From Flavobacteriaceae bacterium (GTDB lineage Bacteria > Bacteroidota > Bacteroidia > Flavobacteriales > Flavobacteriaceae), in the NCBI GenBank assembly GCA_947453885.1, contig CANGIF010000006.1:1-64000 (forward strand): a stretch of 64,000 bases of DNA, written 5' to 3'. The notes under the pieces are model-generated. The model saw nothing but the letters and a program-made list of their open reading frames with translations. It had not been told where the DNA came from and did no database searches. This document shows positions 39,455-48,905 of this stretch, piece by piece (the first letter of the stretch is position 1; every line of letters starts with the position of its first letter). The position numbers were made by a program, and so were the translations under genes.

Positions 39455-39562
39455 GGCAATTAGTAGTTAGCAATTAGCAGTTAGCGAATTGAACTTTGTG
39501 TTTGGTTCGCTACTTTTTTTTAGTAAGGGGTTGGTTAGCGGTTAGTTGTTAGCAGTCCGCAG
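39455..39562. repeat. Degenerate 7-bp tandem repeats (TTAGCAA/TTAGCAG type)
   Basis: gcaattagtagttagcaattagcagttagc and ggttagcggttagttgttagcagtccgcag. Confidence 0.7.
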
Positions 39563-39605
39563 ATTGTACTTACGTTCAGAACATTAGTATGCCCCTTTTA
39601 ATAAG

Positions 39606-40244
39606 CTACTCTTTTAGTCCTTTTCCTTCAATTAGTTCTTTTGCCATTTTCCATATTTCTGATTTTCCAAACTCTCCAAGGCAGGAAATATAGTTCCCTT
39701 TTTTGTCAAAAATTACAGCACTAGAGCAAGGATAGTGGAACTGAAAGAACAATTTTTCGATAAACTGATTTTTATCTTTTTCCCATTTTACTTTTTTGGG
39801 ATAATAATATTGTAAATTTTCATCGTCTTTATAAATCCAAAAATGAGAATAATTACTAATTTTAGTAAGTGTTTTCAAATAATCATAATCAAAAATATTC
39901 CATTTTGAATTCCATCCTATAGCATTGCATTTGTCTTTTCCTGGATAAAAAACTACTACGGTCAATTCATTAGTTAGCTCCTTATCCGGTGAAAGATTTT
40001 TTTGTAAACATTTAAAAATACTATCATTTAGATGTCCGTAGTTTATTTTTTTAACTAGTATTCCTGTAATAAGCGTGTCATTTTCAAAATATAAATCTAA
40101 ATTTTGAGCATGATTTATATGATTAAAAAAAATTGTCTCCGTTACTTCTTCATCATTTTCGTTATAAAAAACTGCCTTTTTTTCTTGGGAAAAGTGCACG
40201 TTAAAACAAGCGATAACGAATAGAATTGAAAAATAGTTCTTCAT
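39606..40244 (-). CDS. Hypothetical secreted protein, 212 aa
   Basis: MKNYFSILFVIACFNVHFSQEKKAVFYNENDEEVTE signal peptide. Confidence 0.65.
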   Translation of the reverse strand: MKNYFSILFVIACFNVHFSQEKKAVFYNENDEEVTETIFFNHINHAQNLDLYFENDTLITGILVKKINYGHLNDSIFKCLQKNLSPDKELTNELTVVVFYPGKDKCNAIGWNSKWNIFDYDYLKTLTKISNYSHFWIYKDDENLQYYYPKKVKWEKDKNQFIEKLFFQFHYPCSSAVIFDKKGNYISCLGEFGKSEIWKMAKELIEGKGLKE

Positions 40245-40343
40245 TTTAGTCTTTTTTTGGGAATAATTAATGACAACTTATTTGCAGTTTTGAAAACAAT
40301 TTGTCTTTTTATCCAAATTAGAATGTATGCTAGTAGTAATTCC

Positions 40344-40366
40344 GCTGTCAGCTAAAAGCTAACAGC
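40344..40366. other. Near-perfect palindrome
   Basis: GCTGTCAGCTAAAAGCTAACAGC, one mismatched pair. Confidence 0.7.
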
Positions 40367-40373
40367 TTTCCCC

Positions 40374-41543
40374 CTATTTTCCTTTTCTTCTGTTGCGTTC
40401 GGTTTTGATGAGGGTAAGTTCTCTACTGGTTTGACCCGCTACGGAGGTGTTTTCTTCTGCTCTTCTGATTAAGTAAGGCATAACGTCTTTTACGGGACCA
40501 AACGGCAAGTATTTTGCTACGTTGTACTTTTCATTGGCCAGATTGTAGCTAATGTTATCGCTCATGCCGTACAATTGTCCAAACCAAACTCGGTTGTCGT
40601 TTGTTGTCAACTGCTGTTCCGCCATGTAGTTCATTACCAAATAGGAGCTTTCTTCGTTGTGTGTTCCTGCAAAAACGGCCATTTTATCTAAATGTTCCAT
40701 CATGTACTGCACGGCATTGTTGTAGTTAAGGTCGGTGGCTTCCTTTGATGGACAAATGGGCGTTGGGTAGCCTTTTTCGAGGGCTCTGTTGTTTTCTTTT
40801 TCCATATAGGCTCCTCGAACTAATTTCATACCGATGTAAAATCCTTTTTCCTTAGCCGTTTGGTGGAGTTTTTTTAAATAATCCAATCGGTCCCAACGGT
40901 ACATTTGAAGGGTATTGAAAACAATAGGTTTGTGTTGGTTGTATTTTTGCATCATGAGTTCCACTAGGTCGTCGGCGGCAGTTTGCATCCAGCTTTCTTC
41001 AGCATCTATCAATAGGGCAATATCGTTGTCGTACGCTGCTTTACACACTTGTTCAAAACGGTTGGTTACGCGTTGCCATTCGTCAGTTTCGGCTGGAGAA
41101 AGTGTTGCTTTTTGTCCTACTTTTTCGTACAAATCGATTCTGCCAAAACCAGTGGGTTTGAAAACTGCAAAAGGAATTGCTTTCTTTTCTTTAGCAAAAG
41201 CAATGATTTTTAACGTCATTTGTAAAGCGTCTTCAAAATGGGCTTCGTCTTCTTTACCTTCAACAGAATAGTCCAAAACAGACGAAACGCCTTTGGTAAA
41301 CATTTTATCCATAACTGGCATGCAGTCGTTTTCATTGATTCCGCCACAAAAATGATCGAAAACGGTGGCTCTAATTAAACCTTCAACGGGCAAATTTGCT
41401 TTTAAGGCAAAGTTGGTAACTGCTGTTCCAATGCGAACAAGCGGTTGACTGTCTATTAATTTGAAAAGAAAATAAGCTCTATCTAATTCGGTATCGCTTT
41501 TTAAAGAAAAAGCAACTTGAGTATTGTTAAATAATTTTTCCAT
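40374..41543 (-). CDS. Proline dehydrogenase family protein
   Basis: ALLIDAEESWMQTAADDLVELMMQKYN; GFYIGMKLVRGAYMEKEN; FGQLYGMSDNISYNLA; LIRRAEENTS. Start trimmed to MEKLFNNTQVAFSLK at 41543. Confidence 0.93.
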   Translation of the reverse strand: MEKLFNNTQVAFSLKSDTELDRAYFLFKLIDSQPLVRIGTAVTNFALKANLPVEGLIRATVFDHFCGGINENDCMPVMDKMFTKGVSSVLDYSVEGKEDEAHFEDALQMTLKIIAFAKEKKAIPFAVFKPTGFGRIDLYEKVGQKATLSPAETDEWQRVTNRFEQVCKAAYDNDIALLIDAEESWMQTAADDLVELMMQKYNQHKPIVFNTLQMYRWDRLDYLKKLHQTAKEKGFYIGMKLVRGAYMEKENNRALEKGYPTPICPSKEATDLNYNNAVQYMMEHLDKMAVFAGTHNEESSYLVMNYMAEQQLTTNDNRVWFGQLYGMSDNISYNLANEKYNVAKYLPFGPVKDVMPYLIRRAEENTSVAGQTSRELTLIKTERNRRKGK

Positions 41544-41650
41544 AATGTAAAAAGTAAGATAATTCAGTACAATTAAAATGAATTTTATGTGTACAAAAGT
41601 AGGACAAATGTTTTGTTTTGGGATTGAAAAAGCACATAAATTAGTGCGCT

Positions 41651-43615
41651 CTAAACGGTTTCGGTTTTGTTTAATTTGCTGTTTTTTCTGCTGTAGCCAA
41701 AATAGATACAAAGTCCTAAAAGCAACCAAATTGTGAAATAAATCCAATTCCAAATGCTCAATTCCGCCATCATGTACAAACAACAAATTAGTCCAAGAAG
41801 CGGAATTAAAGAAAGATTTTGTTTCCATGACCACACTGCTAAACCAATGAGCGTGAAAAAGAAAATCCACATTGGAATTTTGTGTTTGAACAAGCTAAAA
41901 CCGCTTTCGTATTTCAATTCCGTATTTATAGGTAACGAGTCAACTACGGCTTTGTACTGTGTTTCGTCTTGCTCAAAACTGCTCAACACTTGTTCCAAAT
42001 CGCCCGAAACCAATGCCGGATTTGGATGGTTTTTTGCTACAAAATCAAACACGTTTTGAGTTTGTTTTTTATCCAATGAAGTAACTATTGTAGCTGGAGC
42101 ATTAATTTGTTTTTCGTTGGTTAAAAAATGAAGTGTTGCTTTTTGATTGAATGTAAACGCAAAAATTAGCCCCAAAACCATTACAACAGGCATAATGAAT
42201 TTTGAATTTACATAAGGCGTTTTGAATTTTCCTCTTGGAATGTTTGGTTTGTTTTGAAGCACTAAAACGCCGGCACACACTAAGACAAAAGCAAACAAAG
42301 TTCCAATACTGCACAAATCAGTAACCATGGTTAAATTGAGAAACAACGCAGGTATGGCAACAACAAAACCAGTAACTATTGTCGCAAAAGAAGGTGTTTT
42401 GTAGATGGGGTGTACTTTAGAAAACCGTTTAGGCAAAAGCCCGTCCCTACTCATACTCATCCAAATACGAGGTTGCCCCATTTGAAATACCAATAGCACA
42501 CTTGCCATTGCAATTACAGCACTAACCGCTATTATTCCAGACATCCATTTTAAATGGAGTTTGTCAAAAACAAAAGCCAAAGGATCACCCACATTTAGCT
42601 CGTTATAATTTACCATTCCAGTTAAAACTAGTGCTATTATGATGTACAAAATTGTACAAATAATAATGGCCCACATCATACCTCGAGGTAAATCGCGTTG
42701 TGGATTTTTACATTCCTCCGCTGTTGTTGAAATAGCATCAAAACCAATATAAGCAAAAAATACGGCAGAAACTCCTTTAAGTATTCCTGCTACTCCGTTT
42801 GGTGCAAACGGATGCCAATTATCTGTATCTATGTAAAAAATACCAACGGCTATGACTAATAAAATAATACATAATTTTACAATTACCATTACATTACTTG
42901 CGTTTCGAGATTCTTTCATGCCTCTATAAACTAGTGCGGTAATTAATACAATTATGAACAGAGCAGGTAAATCAGCTACTAAATGAAACGATCCAATTTT
43001 AGGAGCCGTTGTCCACGCCATGTAAGCCGCTTTTAAGCCATCGGATAGGTTTTCATAATTTTTACCCCCTTGCATTAAGGCAGTTGCTTCTTTAAAACCG
43101 TTGGAAGCAGATAAATAATCCATTTGTACCCAATCAGCTAGATGGCGCAAATGCCAATCGTATTTAGAGTTTAAGGTATTAACAATTCCATCGAGCAAGC
43201 CTGTAAAATAATCACTCCAAGAAATAGCAACCGTAATATTACCTATGGCATATTCCATTATCAATGCCCATCCAATTATCCAAGCAATTATTTCACCAAA
43301 GGCAACATACGAATAGGTATAGGCGCTACCAGAAACTGGAACCATTGAGGCAAATTCAGCATACGCGAAAGCTGCCATACTACAAGCTATAGCAGTAAAT
43401 AAAAATAAAAAAATTACAGCTGGACCTCCGTCAAAACTAGCTTTACCAATGGTACTAAAAATTCCAGCACCAACTATAGCCGCTATTCCAAATGCTGTTA
43501 AATCACGTGTGGTTAAATGTTTCCCTAAAGATCCATGTCCGTCGAGATTGTTTTTTTCAACTTGTTTTAAAATGTCTTGAACTGTTTTCTTACGAAATAA
43601 ATTGGAAAAATTCAT
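41651..43615 (-). CDS. APC-family amino acid permease
   Basis: LTAFGIAAIVGAGIFSTIG; FFAYIGFDAISTTAEECKNPQRDLPRGM; multiple TMs. Confidence 0.93.
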   Translation of the reverse strand: MNFSNLFRKKTVQDILKQVEKNNLDGHGSLGKHLTTRDLTAFGIAAIVGAGIFSTIGKASFDGGPAVIFLFLFTAIACSMAAFAYAEFASMVPVSGSAYTYSYVAFGEIIAWIIGWALIMEYAIGNITVAISWSDYFTGLLDGIVNTLNSKYDWHLRHLADWVQMDYLSASNGFKEATALMQGGKNYENLSDGLKAAYMAWTTAPKIGSFHLVADLPALFIIVLITALVYRGMKESRNASNVMVIVKLCIILLVIAVGIFYIDTDNWHPFAPNGVAGILKGVSAVFFAYIGFDAISTTAEECKNPQRDLPRGMMWAIIICTILYIIIALVLTGMVNYNELNVGDPLAFVFDKLHLKWMSGIIAVSAVIAMASVLLVFQMGQPRIWMSMSRDGLLPKRFSKVHPIYKTPSFATIVTGFVVAIPALFLNLTMVTDLCSIGTLFAFVLVCAGVLVLQNKPNIPRGKFKTPYVNSKFIMPVVMVLGLIFAFTFNQKATLHFLTNEKQINAPATIVTSLDKKQTQNVFDFVAKNHPNPALVSGDLEQVLSSFEQDETQYKAVVDSLPINTELKYESGFSLFKHKIPMWIFFFTLIGLAVWSWKQNLSLIPLLGLICCLYMMAELSIWNWIYFTIWLLLGLCIYFGYSRKNSKLNKTETV

Positions 43616-43854
43616 ATTGCTATTTAAAGTTGCACGTAAACAAATACACTACCTAATCAATCGTTGTAGCAAAAACAAATATAGTATATTATTATATGTT
43701 TCAGCTAAAAATAAAAAGTTTGCATTAAAGCTAAGCAATTAAATAAGCAAAAATTATAGTTATATAAAAACTTATAATCAAATGTAATATGCTTTTGGAT
43801 GATAATGTGTAAATTTGCTTAAGAAAAATTTATTAATTTAATTTCAATACAATT

Positions 43855-44490
43855 ATGTCTTTAGTAGGAAAAAAATTCCCAAACATTACAGTTGATGCCA
43901 TTTCATTTATGGGCGATAACTTAAGAATTAACGTTTTAGAAGAAGCAACAAAAAACAAAAAGAAAGTGTTGTTGTTTTGGTATCCAAAAGATTTTACTTT
44001 TGTTTGTCCAACAGAATTACACGCTTTTCAAGCTTCTTTACAAGAATTTGAAAAAAGAAACACAATGGTAATTGGTGCTTCTTGTGATACTAACGAAGTA
44101 CACTTTGCATGGTTGAATACTCCAAAAAACAACGGTGGAATTGAAGGTGTAACATATCCTATTTTAGCAGATACAACGCGTAATTTAGCTGCTGCTTTAG
44201 AAATTTTGGATGCAGAATGGGTATATGATGAAGAACTAAATGATGAAATTTTAGAAGGTTCAAATGTAACTTATAGAGCTACCTATTTACTTGATGAAGA
44301 TGGTAAAATTTTCCACGAAAGTGTAAACGATATGCCATTAGGAAGAAATGTTCAAGAATATTTACGATTGGTAGATGCTTATACTCATGTACAAACAAAA
44401 GGTGAAGTTTGTCCTGCAAATTGGGAAGAAGGAAAAGACGCAATGAGTGCTGATCGAAATAGTACTGCAAGCTATTTAGCTTCTCATTAA
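43855..44490 (+). CDS. 2-Cys peroxiredoxin (AhpC/TSA)
   Basis: FVCPTELHAFQ peroxidatic Cys; GEVCPANW resolving Cys. Confidence 0.95.
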   Translation: MSLVGKKFPNITVDAISFMGDNLRINVLEEATKNKKKVLLFWYPKDFTFVCPTELHAFQASLQEFEKRNTMVIGASCDTNEVHFAWLNTPKNNGGIEGVTYPILADTTRNLAAALEILDAEWVYDEELNDEILEGSNVTYRATYLLDEDGKIFHESVNDMPLGRNVQEYLRLVDAYTHVQTKGEVCPANWEEGKDAMSADRNSTASYLASH

Positions 44491-44561
44491 TCAACAATTA
44501 TAAGTGAGTTACTGCCTTTTTAGTAGCTCATTAATTTCTTTAACCTTTCAATACAAACAAT

Positions 44562-44870
44562 ATGTTTTCAGAAATAGAAAAAGATAATTTAGCGGCAATT
44601 ATTGCAGAAAATCCTGTAGTAGTAGTTCAATTTGCTGCTTCGTGGTGTGGGAATTGTAGAATTATGAAGCCAAAATTTAAAAAATTAGCTTCTGAACATG
44701 AAAATATTCCTTTTTTGATTGTTGATGCGGAACTGTTTCCAGAATCAAGAAAATTGGCTAAAGTGGATAACTTACCAACTTTTGCAACATTTAAAAACGG
44801 TTTGCTTGTAAATCAAACGCAAACTAATAAATCAGAGGTATTGACTGATTTGGTTGCCGAAGTAGTTTAA
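44562..44870 (+). CDS. Thioredoxin-family protein with WCGNC active site
   Basis: VVQFAASWCGNCRIMKPKFKKLA; NLPTFATFKNG. Confidence 0.9.
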   Translation: MFSEIEKDNLAAIIAENPVVVVQFAASWCGNCRIMKPKFKKLASEHENIPFLIVDAELFPESRKLAKVDNLPTFATFKNGLLVNQTQTNKSEVLTDLVAEVV

Positions 44871-44925
44871 TAACTTATTATTTAATGAGCTGTATTTCAA
44901 AAAACAGCACTAAATACAGTAAAAA

Positions 44926-45183
44926 ATGAAACTACCAATAATAAAACATTTGAATCAATTCATTGAAGCCAATGATCAAGACTACATTGTTGAAACATTA
45001 GAAGTATTAGAATCTTTAACAGAAATTCAATCCTTAAAAGACGAAGAATTAGAACTAATTGGAGAATTAATTTCTAATTTGTATGGTGCTTTAGAAGTTC
45101 ACAAAATGGTGAAAAATGGTATGAATGAGAAAGAAGCATTAAATACATTTATGAAAAGAGTGTTAGGTTCTATTGATAAATAA
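44926..45183 (+). CDS. Small hypothetical protein (85 aa) in the peroxiredoxin-thioredoxin operon
   Basis: ORF immediately downstream, same strand, followed by a terminator. Confidence 0.7.
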   Translation: MKLPIIKHLNQFIEANDQDYIVETLEVLESLTEIQSLKDEELELIGELISNLYGALEVHKMVKNGMNEKEALNTFMKRVLGSIDK

Positions 45184-45204
45184 AATTCTTTGAAAAATGC
45201 AAAT

Positions 45205-45236
45205 AAAAAATGGGGTTAGTTAACCCCATTTTTTTG
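45205..45236. terminator. Rho-independent terminator
   Basis: aaaaaatggggttagttaaccccattttttt. Confidence 0.9.
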
Positions 45237-45295
45237 ATTACTTTTCTTTACTTCTTAATAAAAAAACTTAAAAAGTACTTTTTGTAAATTAGAAA

Positions 45296-46840
45296 TTAGT
45301 TTTTAACTAATTTCAACACTTTAGAACCATTATCAGAAGTAACTGTAGCATAATAAACTCCGTTTGCTAATTCAGATCCATTAATAGTAACATTAGTACT
45401 ATTCGGATTTAAAACTTGAACTTGTTGCCCTAAAATATCAGTTAAAACAACAGAAGTTATTATGTTTTGATTTCCATCAATTTTCCAATCGTTATGTGCT
45501 GGATTAGGATAAACAACAAATTTAGCAATATCAAACTGTGAAGTACCTACTGTTCCTTTGTATAAATAAATATTATCTACATAAACAGTTCCTAAATTTG
45601 AAGTAATAATAAACTGAGTTAAATCTGTTCTTGTAGTATTGTTAGTCCAACTTGAAAAAGGAACATCAATTGACACCCATGTTCCTGGAACAATAGCTGG
45701 AGTTGTACCTGTATTAATATTTAATTCTAAAGCAGAAACTTCCGATGTTCCTCCACCCCATTGTGAAAATTTAGAATTGAAAACTTTTCCAATTAAATCG
45801 GTATTATCTGTCCAAAAATCCATGTGGAAGTTTGTAAATGAAGAAGCATCAAATCTATTAGTTATAAATTCTACTCCTAAAAAGTTTCCGAAATCAATTT
45901 TTTTAGTGTCGTTACCAAAAACCTGCATATCTGTATACGATGAATCATCCCATGTAGCTGACCAACTATCAATTGGAATATTAGTATAAGCATTACTAAA
46001 TAAAGAAATTACGTCTGATGCATTTCTTGAAGGTGGAGTTGGAGCAGCAAAAGTTGGTCCCATTACAACATAATTAACAGTGTACGTTTTAGTTACACTA
46101 CTATTTTGAGATGTAACAACTACTGTTGCTGTTCCAGGTACGCCTGTTGCTTGTGTAATTACTTTTGTAGCATTTGAATCGTTTGTTACTGCAGAAAGTT
46201 GTGGAACTCCAGTAAAACCTGCAGGAATACCAACCGTGTAAGCGTAAGTAGTTGCAGAGAAACCATTTACAGTTGTTCCATTAACTTGTAAATCACTTAA
46301 GAAAGCATCAGCACCAGCTACTGTAGCCGTTTTCCAAAAATACAAGTTGTCTAAAAAAATTGTACCACCAGTTCCATTATCAAATTTAAATTGAATAGTA
46401 TTTGACAAACTTCCTGTTATTCCTGTAACAGGAATATCCAATGACTGCCATGAACCAGGTACACTACTGATTGCATGAGGTACTTCTGGACCAGTACTAA
46501 TAACAAAAACTCTTGGAGCTTCAGAGTTAGTCCAAATATCTACGTGTAAATATTCCATTGTAGAAATATTTTGAGGTGTACTAGCCCAATCCGTTCCTTG
46601 ATAGTTGAAATTAGCATATTGTAAGGTATTATTCCCTGCAATTGCAACTTCAGTTGTAACAGTATTTTGACCCCAGTTTGGATTTGTATTTACACCAGAA
46701 ACATTAGTGTAAGCACTACCATAAATTGAAACAACATTAGCCGCACTTCGTGCAGGTGGTGTTGGAGCTGCTGTAGTTGGCGTTTGAGAAAAGCCAAAAT
46801 TTAAACAACTCAAAGAAAATAAAAGAATAATTTTTTTCAT
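45296..46840 (-). CDS. Secreted T9SS protein: two carbohydrate-binding-like modules, cadherin-like beta-sandwich, type A sorting domain
   Basis: Two repeats RSAANVVSIYGSAYTNV.../RNASDVISLFSNAYTNI... each ending IFLDNLYFWK/VYVDNIYLYK; C-term VYPNPAHNDWKI...LANGVYYATVTSDNGSKVLKLVKN. Confidence 0.85.
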   Translation of the reverse strand: MKKIILLFSLSCLNFGFSQTPTTAAPTPPARSAANVVSIYGSAYTNVSGVNTNPNWGQNTVTTEVAIAGNNTLQYANFNYQGTDWASTPQNISTMEYLHVDIWTNSEAPRVFVISTGPEVPHAISSVPGSWQSLDIPVTGITGSLSNTIQFKFDNGTGGTIFLDNLYFWKTATVAGADAFLSDLQVNGTTVNGFSATTYAYTVGIPAGFTGVPQLSAVTNDSNATKVITQATGVPGTATVVVTSQNSSVTKTYTVNYVVMGPTFAAPTPPSRNASDVISLFSNAYTNIPIDSWSATWDDSSYTDMQVFGNDTKKIDFGNFLGVEFITNRFDASSFTNFHMDFWTDNTDLIGKVFNSKFSQWGGGTSEVSALELNINTGTTPAIVPGTWVSIDVPFSSWTNNTTRTDLTQFIITSNLGTVYVDNIYLYKGTVGTSQFDIAKFVVYPNPAHNDWKIDGNQNIITSVVLTDILGQQVQVLNPNSTNVTINGSELANGVYYATVTSDNGSKVLKLVKN

Positions 46841-47257
46841 ACTATTTGATTTTTTAAGATTATAAACAAATTTATTCAATATTATAACACAATACGATAA
46901 TCAAGCTATATAAAAACTATACAAGTATTCAGAATTAACAAATTAATCAATGCAAAATGCTACTATTAATAAAATAAAACTAGATTTTTTACGAGAACAT
47001 GTGTCAAAAACACATTTGATGTACTAATGTTGAGGTGTTTCTTGTGATAAAACTATAAAAAACAATTGTCATAATTTAATTTTAGTTATTAAAAAATGTA
47101 AAGTATCAATTTATAGTTTAAATGATTTCTCCTTACGTAGTAAATAATTAAAGTGTTTTTAAGAATTAACATAAAAAAACTACACTATCAATTTTTATGG
47201 TTTTGCTTAATTTAATTCTTTTTTGTAATTTGCTCGAATTCTTATACTATAAATATT

Positions 47258-48451
47258 ATGGCTGTTACACCTTTTACAAAACACCAACTGCTTCCTCAAG
47301 AGGAAAAACTTGAAATTACGAAACATAAATGTGAATTGTTTATTGGAATTCCAAAAGAAACTAGCTATCAAGAACGCAGAATTTGTTTAACACCTGATGC
47401 CGTAAACTCATTAACATCAAACGGACACCGAATAATGTTAGAATCAGGAGCTGGAGAAAGTTCAAGTTATTCTGACAAAGATTATAGCGAGGCAGGTGCT
47501 GAAGTTACTCAAGATACAAAAAGAGTAATGAGTTGTCCTATAATTTTAAAGGTAGAACCACCTACTATGGAAGAAATTGAAATGATGAACCCTCAAACTA
47601 TCATTATTTCGGCAATTCAAATTAAAACAAGAAAAGCAGCCTATTTTGAAATGATGATGAAAAAGAAGATCACTGCTTTGGCATTCGAATATATTAAAGA
47701 TGAAGACGGTACCTACCCTGCTGTTAAATCCTTGAGCGAAATTGCTGGTGTTGCTTCTATTTTAATTGCCTCAGAATTAATGATAAACAACCAGTTTGGA
47801 AAAGGCTTACTTTTTGGAAACATAACAGGAGTTCCTCCTACTGAAGTAGTAATTATTGGAGCAGGAACTGTAGGAGAATTTGCAGCAAAAACAGCTATTG
47901 GTTTAGGAGCAAGTGTTAAATTGTTTGACAATTCTATTACTAAATTAAGGCGCTTACAAAATAATTTAAACCAAAGTATTTTTACATCTACAATTCAACC
48001 AAAAGCGCTTTTAAAAGCACTAAGAAGATGCGATGTTGCAATTGGCTGCATGAAAGGTAAAAACAGATCACCAGTGGTTGTAACTGAAACTATGGTAGAG
48101 CACATGAAAAAAGGTGCAGTTATTGTAGATGTTAGCATTGATACTGGTGGTTGTTTCGAAACATCGGAAATAACTACTCACGAAAAGCCAACTTTCATTA
48201 AAAATGAAGTAATTCATTATTGTGTACCCAATATCCCCTCTCGCTATTCAAAAACAGCATCTCTATCCATAAGCAACATTATAACCCCGTATTTACTTCA
48301 AATTGCTGAAGATGGTGGAATTGAACATGCCATTCGGTTTCATAAAGGCCTAAAAAACGGTGTCTATTTGTACCACGGAATATTAACAAAAAAAGCTATT
48401 GGTGATTGGTTTAACTTACCTGAAAGTGATATTAATTTAATTGTTTTTTAA
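47258..48451 (+). CDS. ald: Alanine dehydrogenase
   Basis: IGIPKETSYQERRICLTPDAV; VIIGAGTVGEFAAKTAIGLGA; VIVDVSIDTGGCFETS. Confidence 0.92.
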   Translation: MAVTPFTKHQLLPQEEKLEITKHKCELFIGIPKETSYQERRICLTPDAVNSLTSNGHRIMLESGAGESSSYSDKDYSEAGAEVTQDTKRVMSCPIILKVEPPTMEEIEMMNPQTIIISAIQIKTRKAAYFEMMMKKKITALAFEYIKDEDGTYPAVKSLSEIAGVASILIASELMINNQFGKGLLFGNITGVPPTEVVIIGAGTVGEFAAKTAIGLGASVKLFDNSITKLRRLQNNLNQSIFTSTIQPKALLKALRRCDVAIGCMKGKNRSPVVVTETMVEHMKKGAVIVDVSIDTGGCFETSEITTHEKPTFIKNEVIHYCVPNIPSRYSKTASLSISNIITPYLLQIAEDGGIEHAIRFHKGLKNGVYLYHGILTKKAIGDWFNLPESDINLIVF

Positions 48452-48519
48452 CAACTAGTTATAGTCGTTTCGAGTTTCAAAAGAACTATTTTTGCACACT
48501 AATTTATATATATAAATAC

Positions 48520-48900
48520 ATGAAATTTACATACCGATTAGCCTATTATGCTTTTGGACTTTTAGTGGGTTCCTTATTTTTGAAAATGGTTTTAGATTTT
48601 ACAGGAAAAAAAGGACTTGATTTTTGTTATTTACCAAATTGTAGAGTATTAAAAAACATAAGAAATAAACCTTTTGATTTTTCTCCAAATGCAGAACAAA
48701 AAATAAATGCTAAATTTATTGATACAGCAGAGATTAAAGCTATTTTAACTAACGGTGATGTTGATTTCAGCAAAAGTAATAAACCGTATAAAGGAGGAAA
48801 ACTATACATTATTAACGGTATTAATAATAACAAGACTTCCATTAAATTGGAAGTTCTAAATTACGAAGAGAAAGCTGTATTAATTGATATTAAAAAATAA
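48520..48900 (+). CDS. DUF4258-type protein with N-terminal TM
   Basis: 126 aa ORF, same strand between ald and the ABC transporter. Confidence 0.65.
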   Translation: MKFTYRLAYYAFGLLVGSLFLKMVLDFTGKKGLDFCYLPNCRVLKNIRNKPFDFSPNAEQKINAKFIDTAEIKAILTNGDVDFSKSNKPYKGGKLYIINGINNNKTSIKLEVLNYEEKAVLIDIKK

Positions 48901-48905
48901 AATTC

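Noticed and set aside
41544-41870. N-terminal extension of the proline dehydrogenase ORF
   Set aside because: Antisense-overlaps the end region of the APC permease gene; the family start is MEKLFNNTQVAFSLK at 41543.
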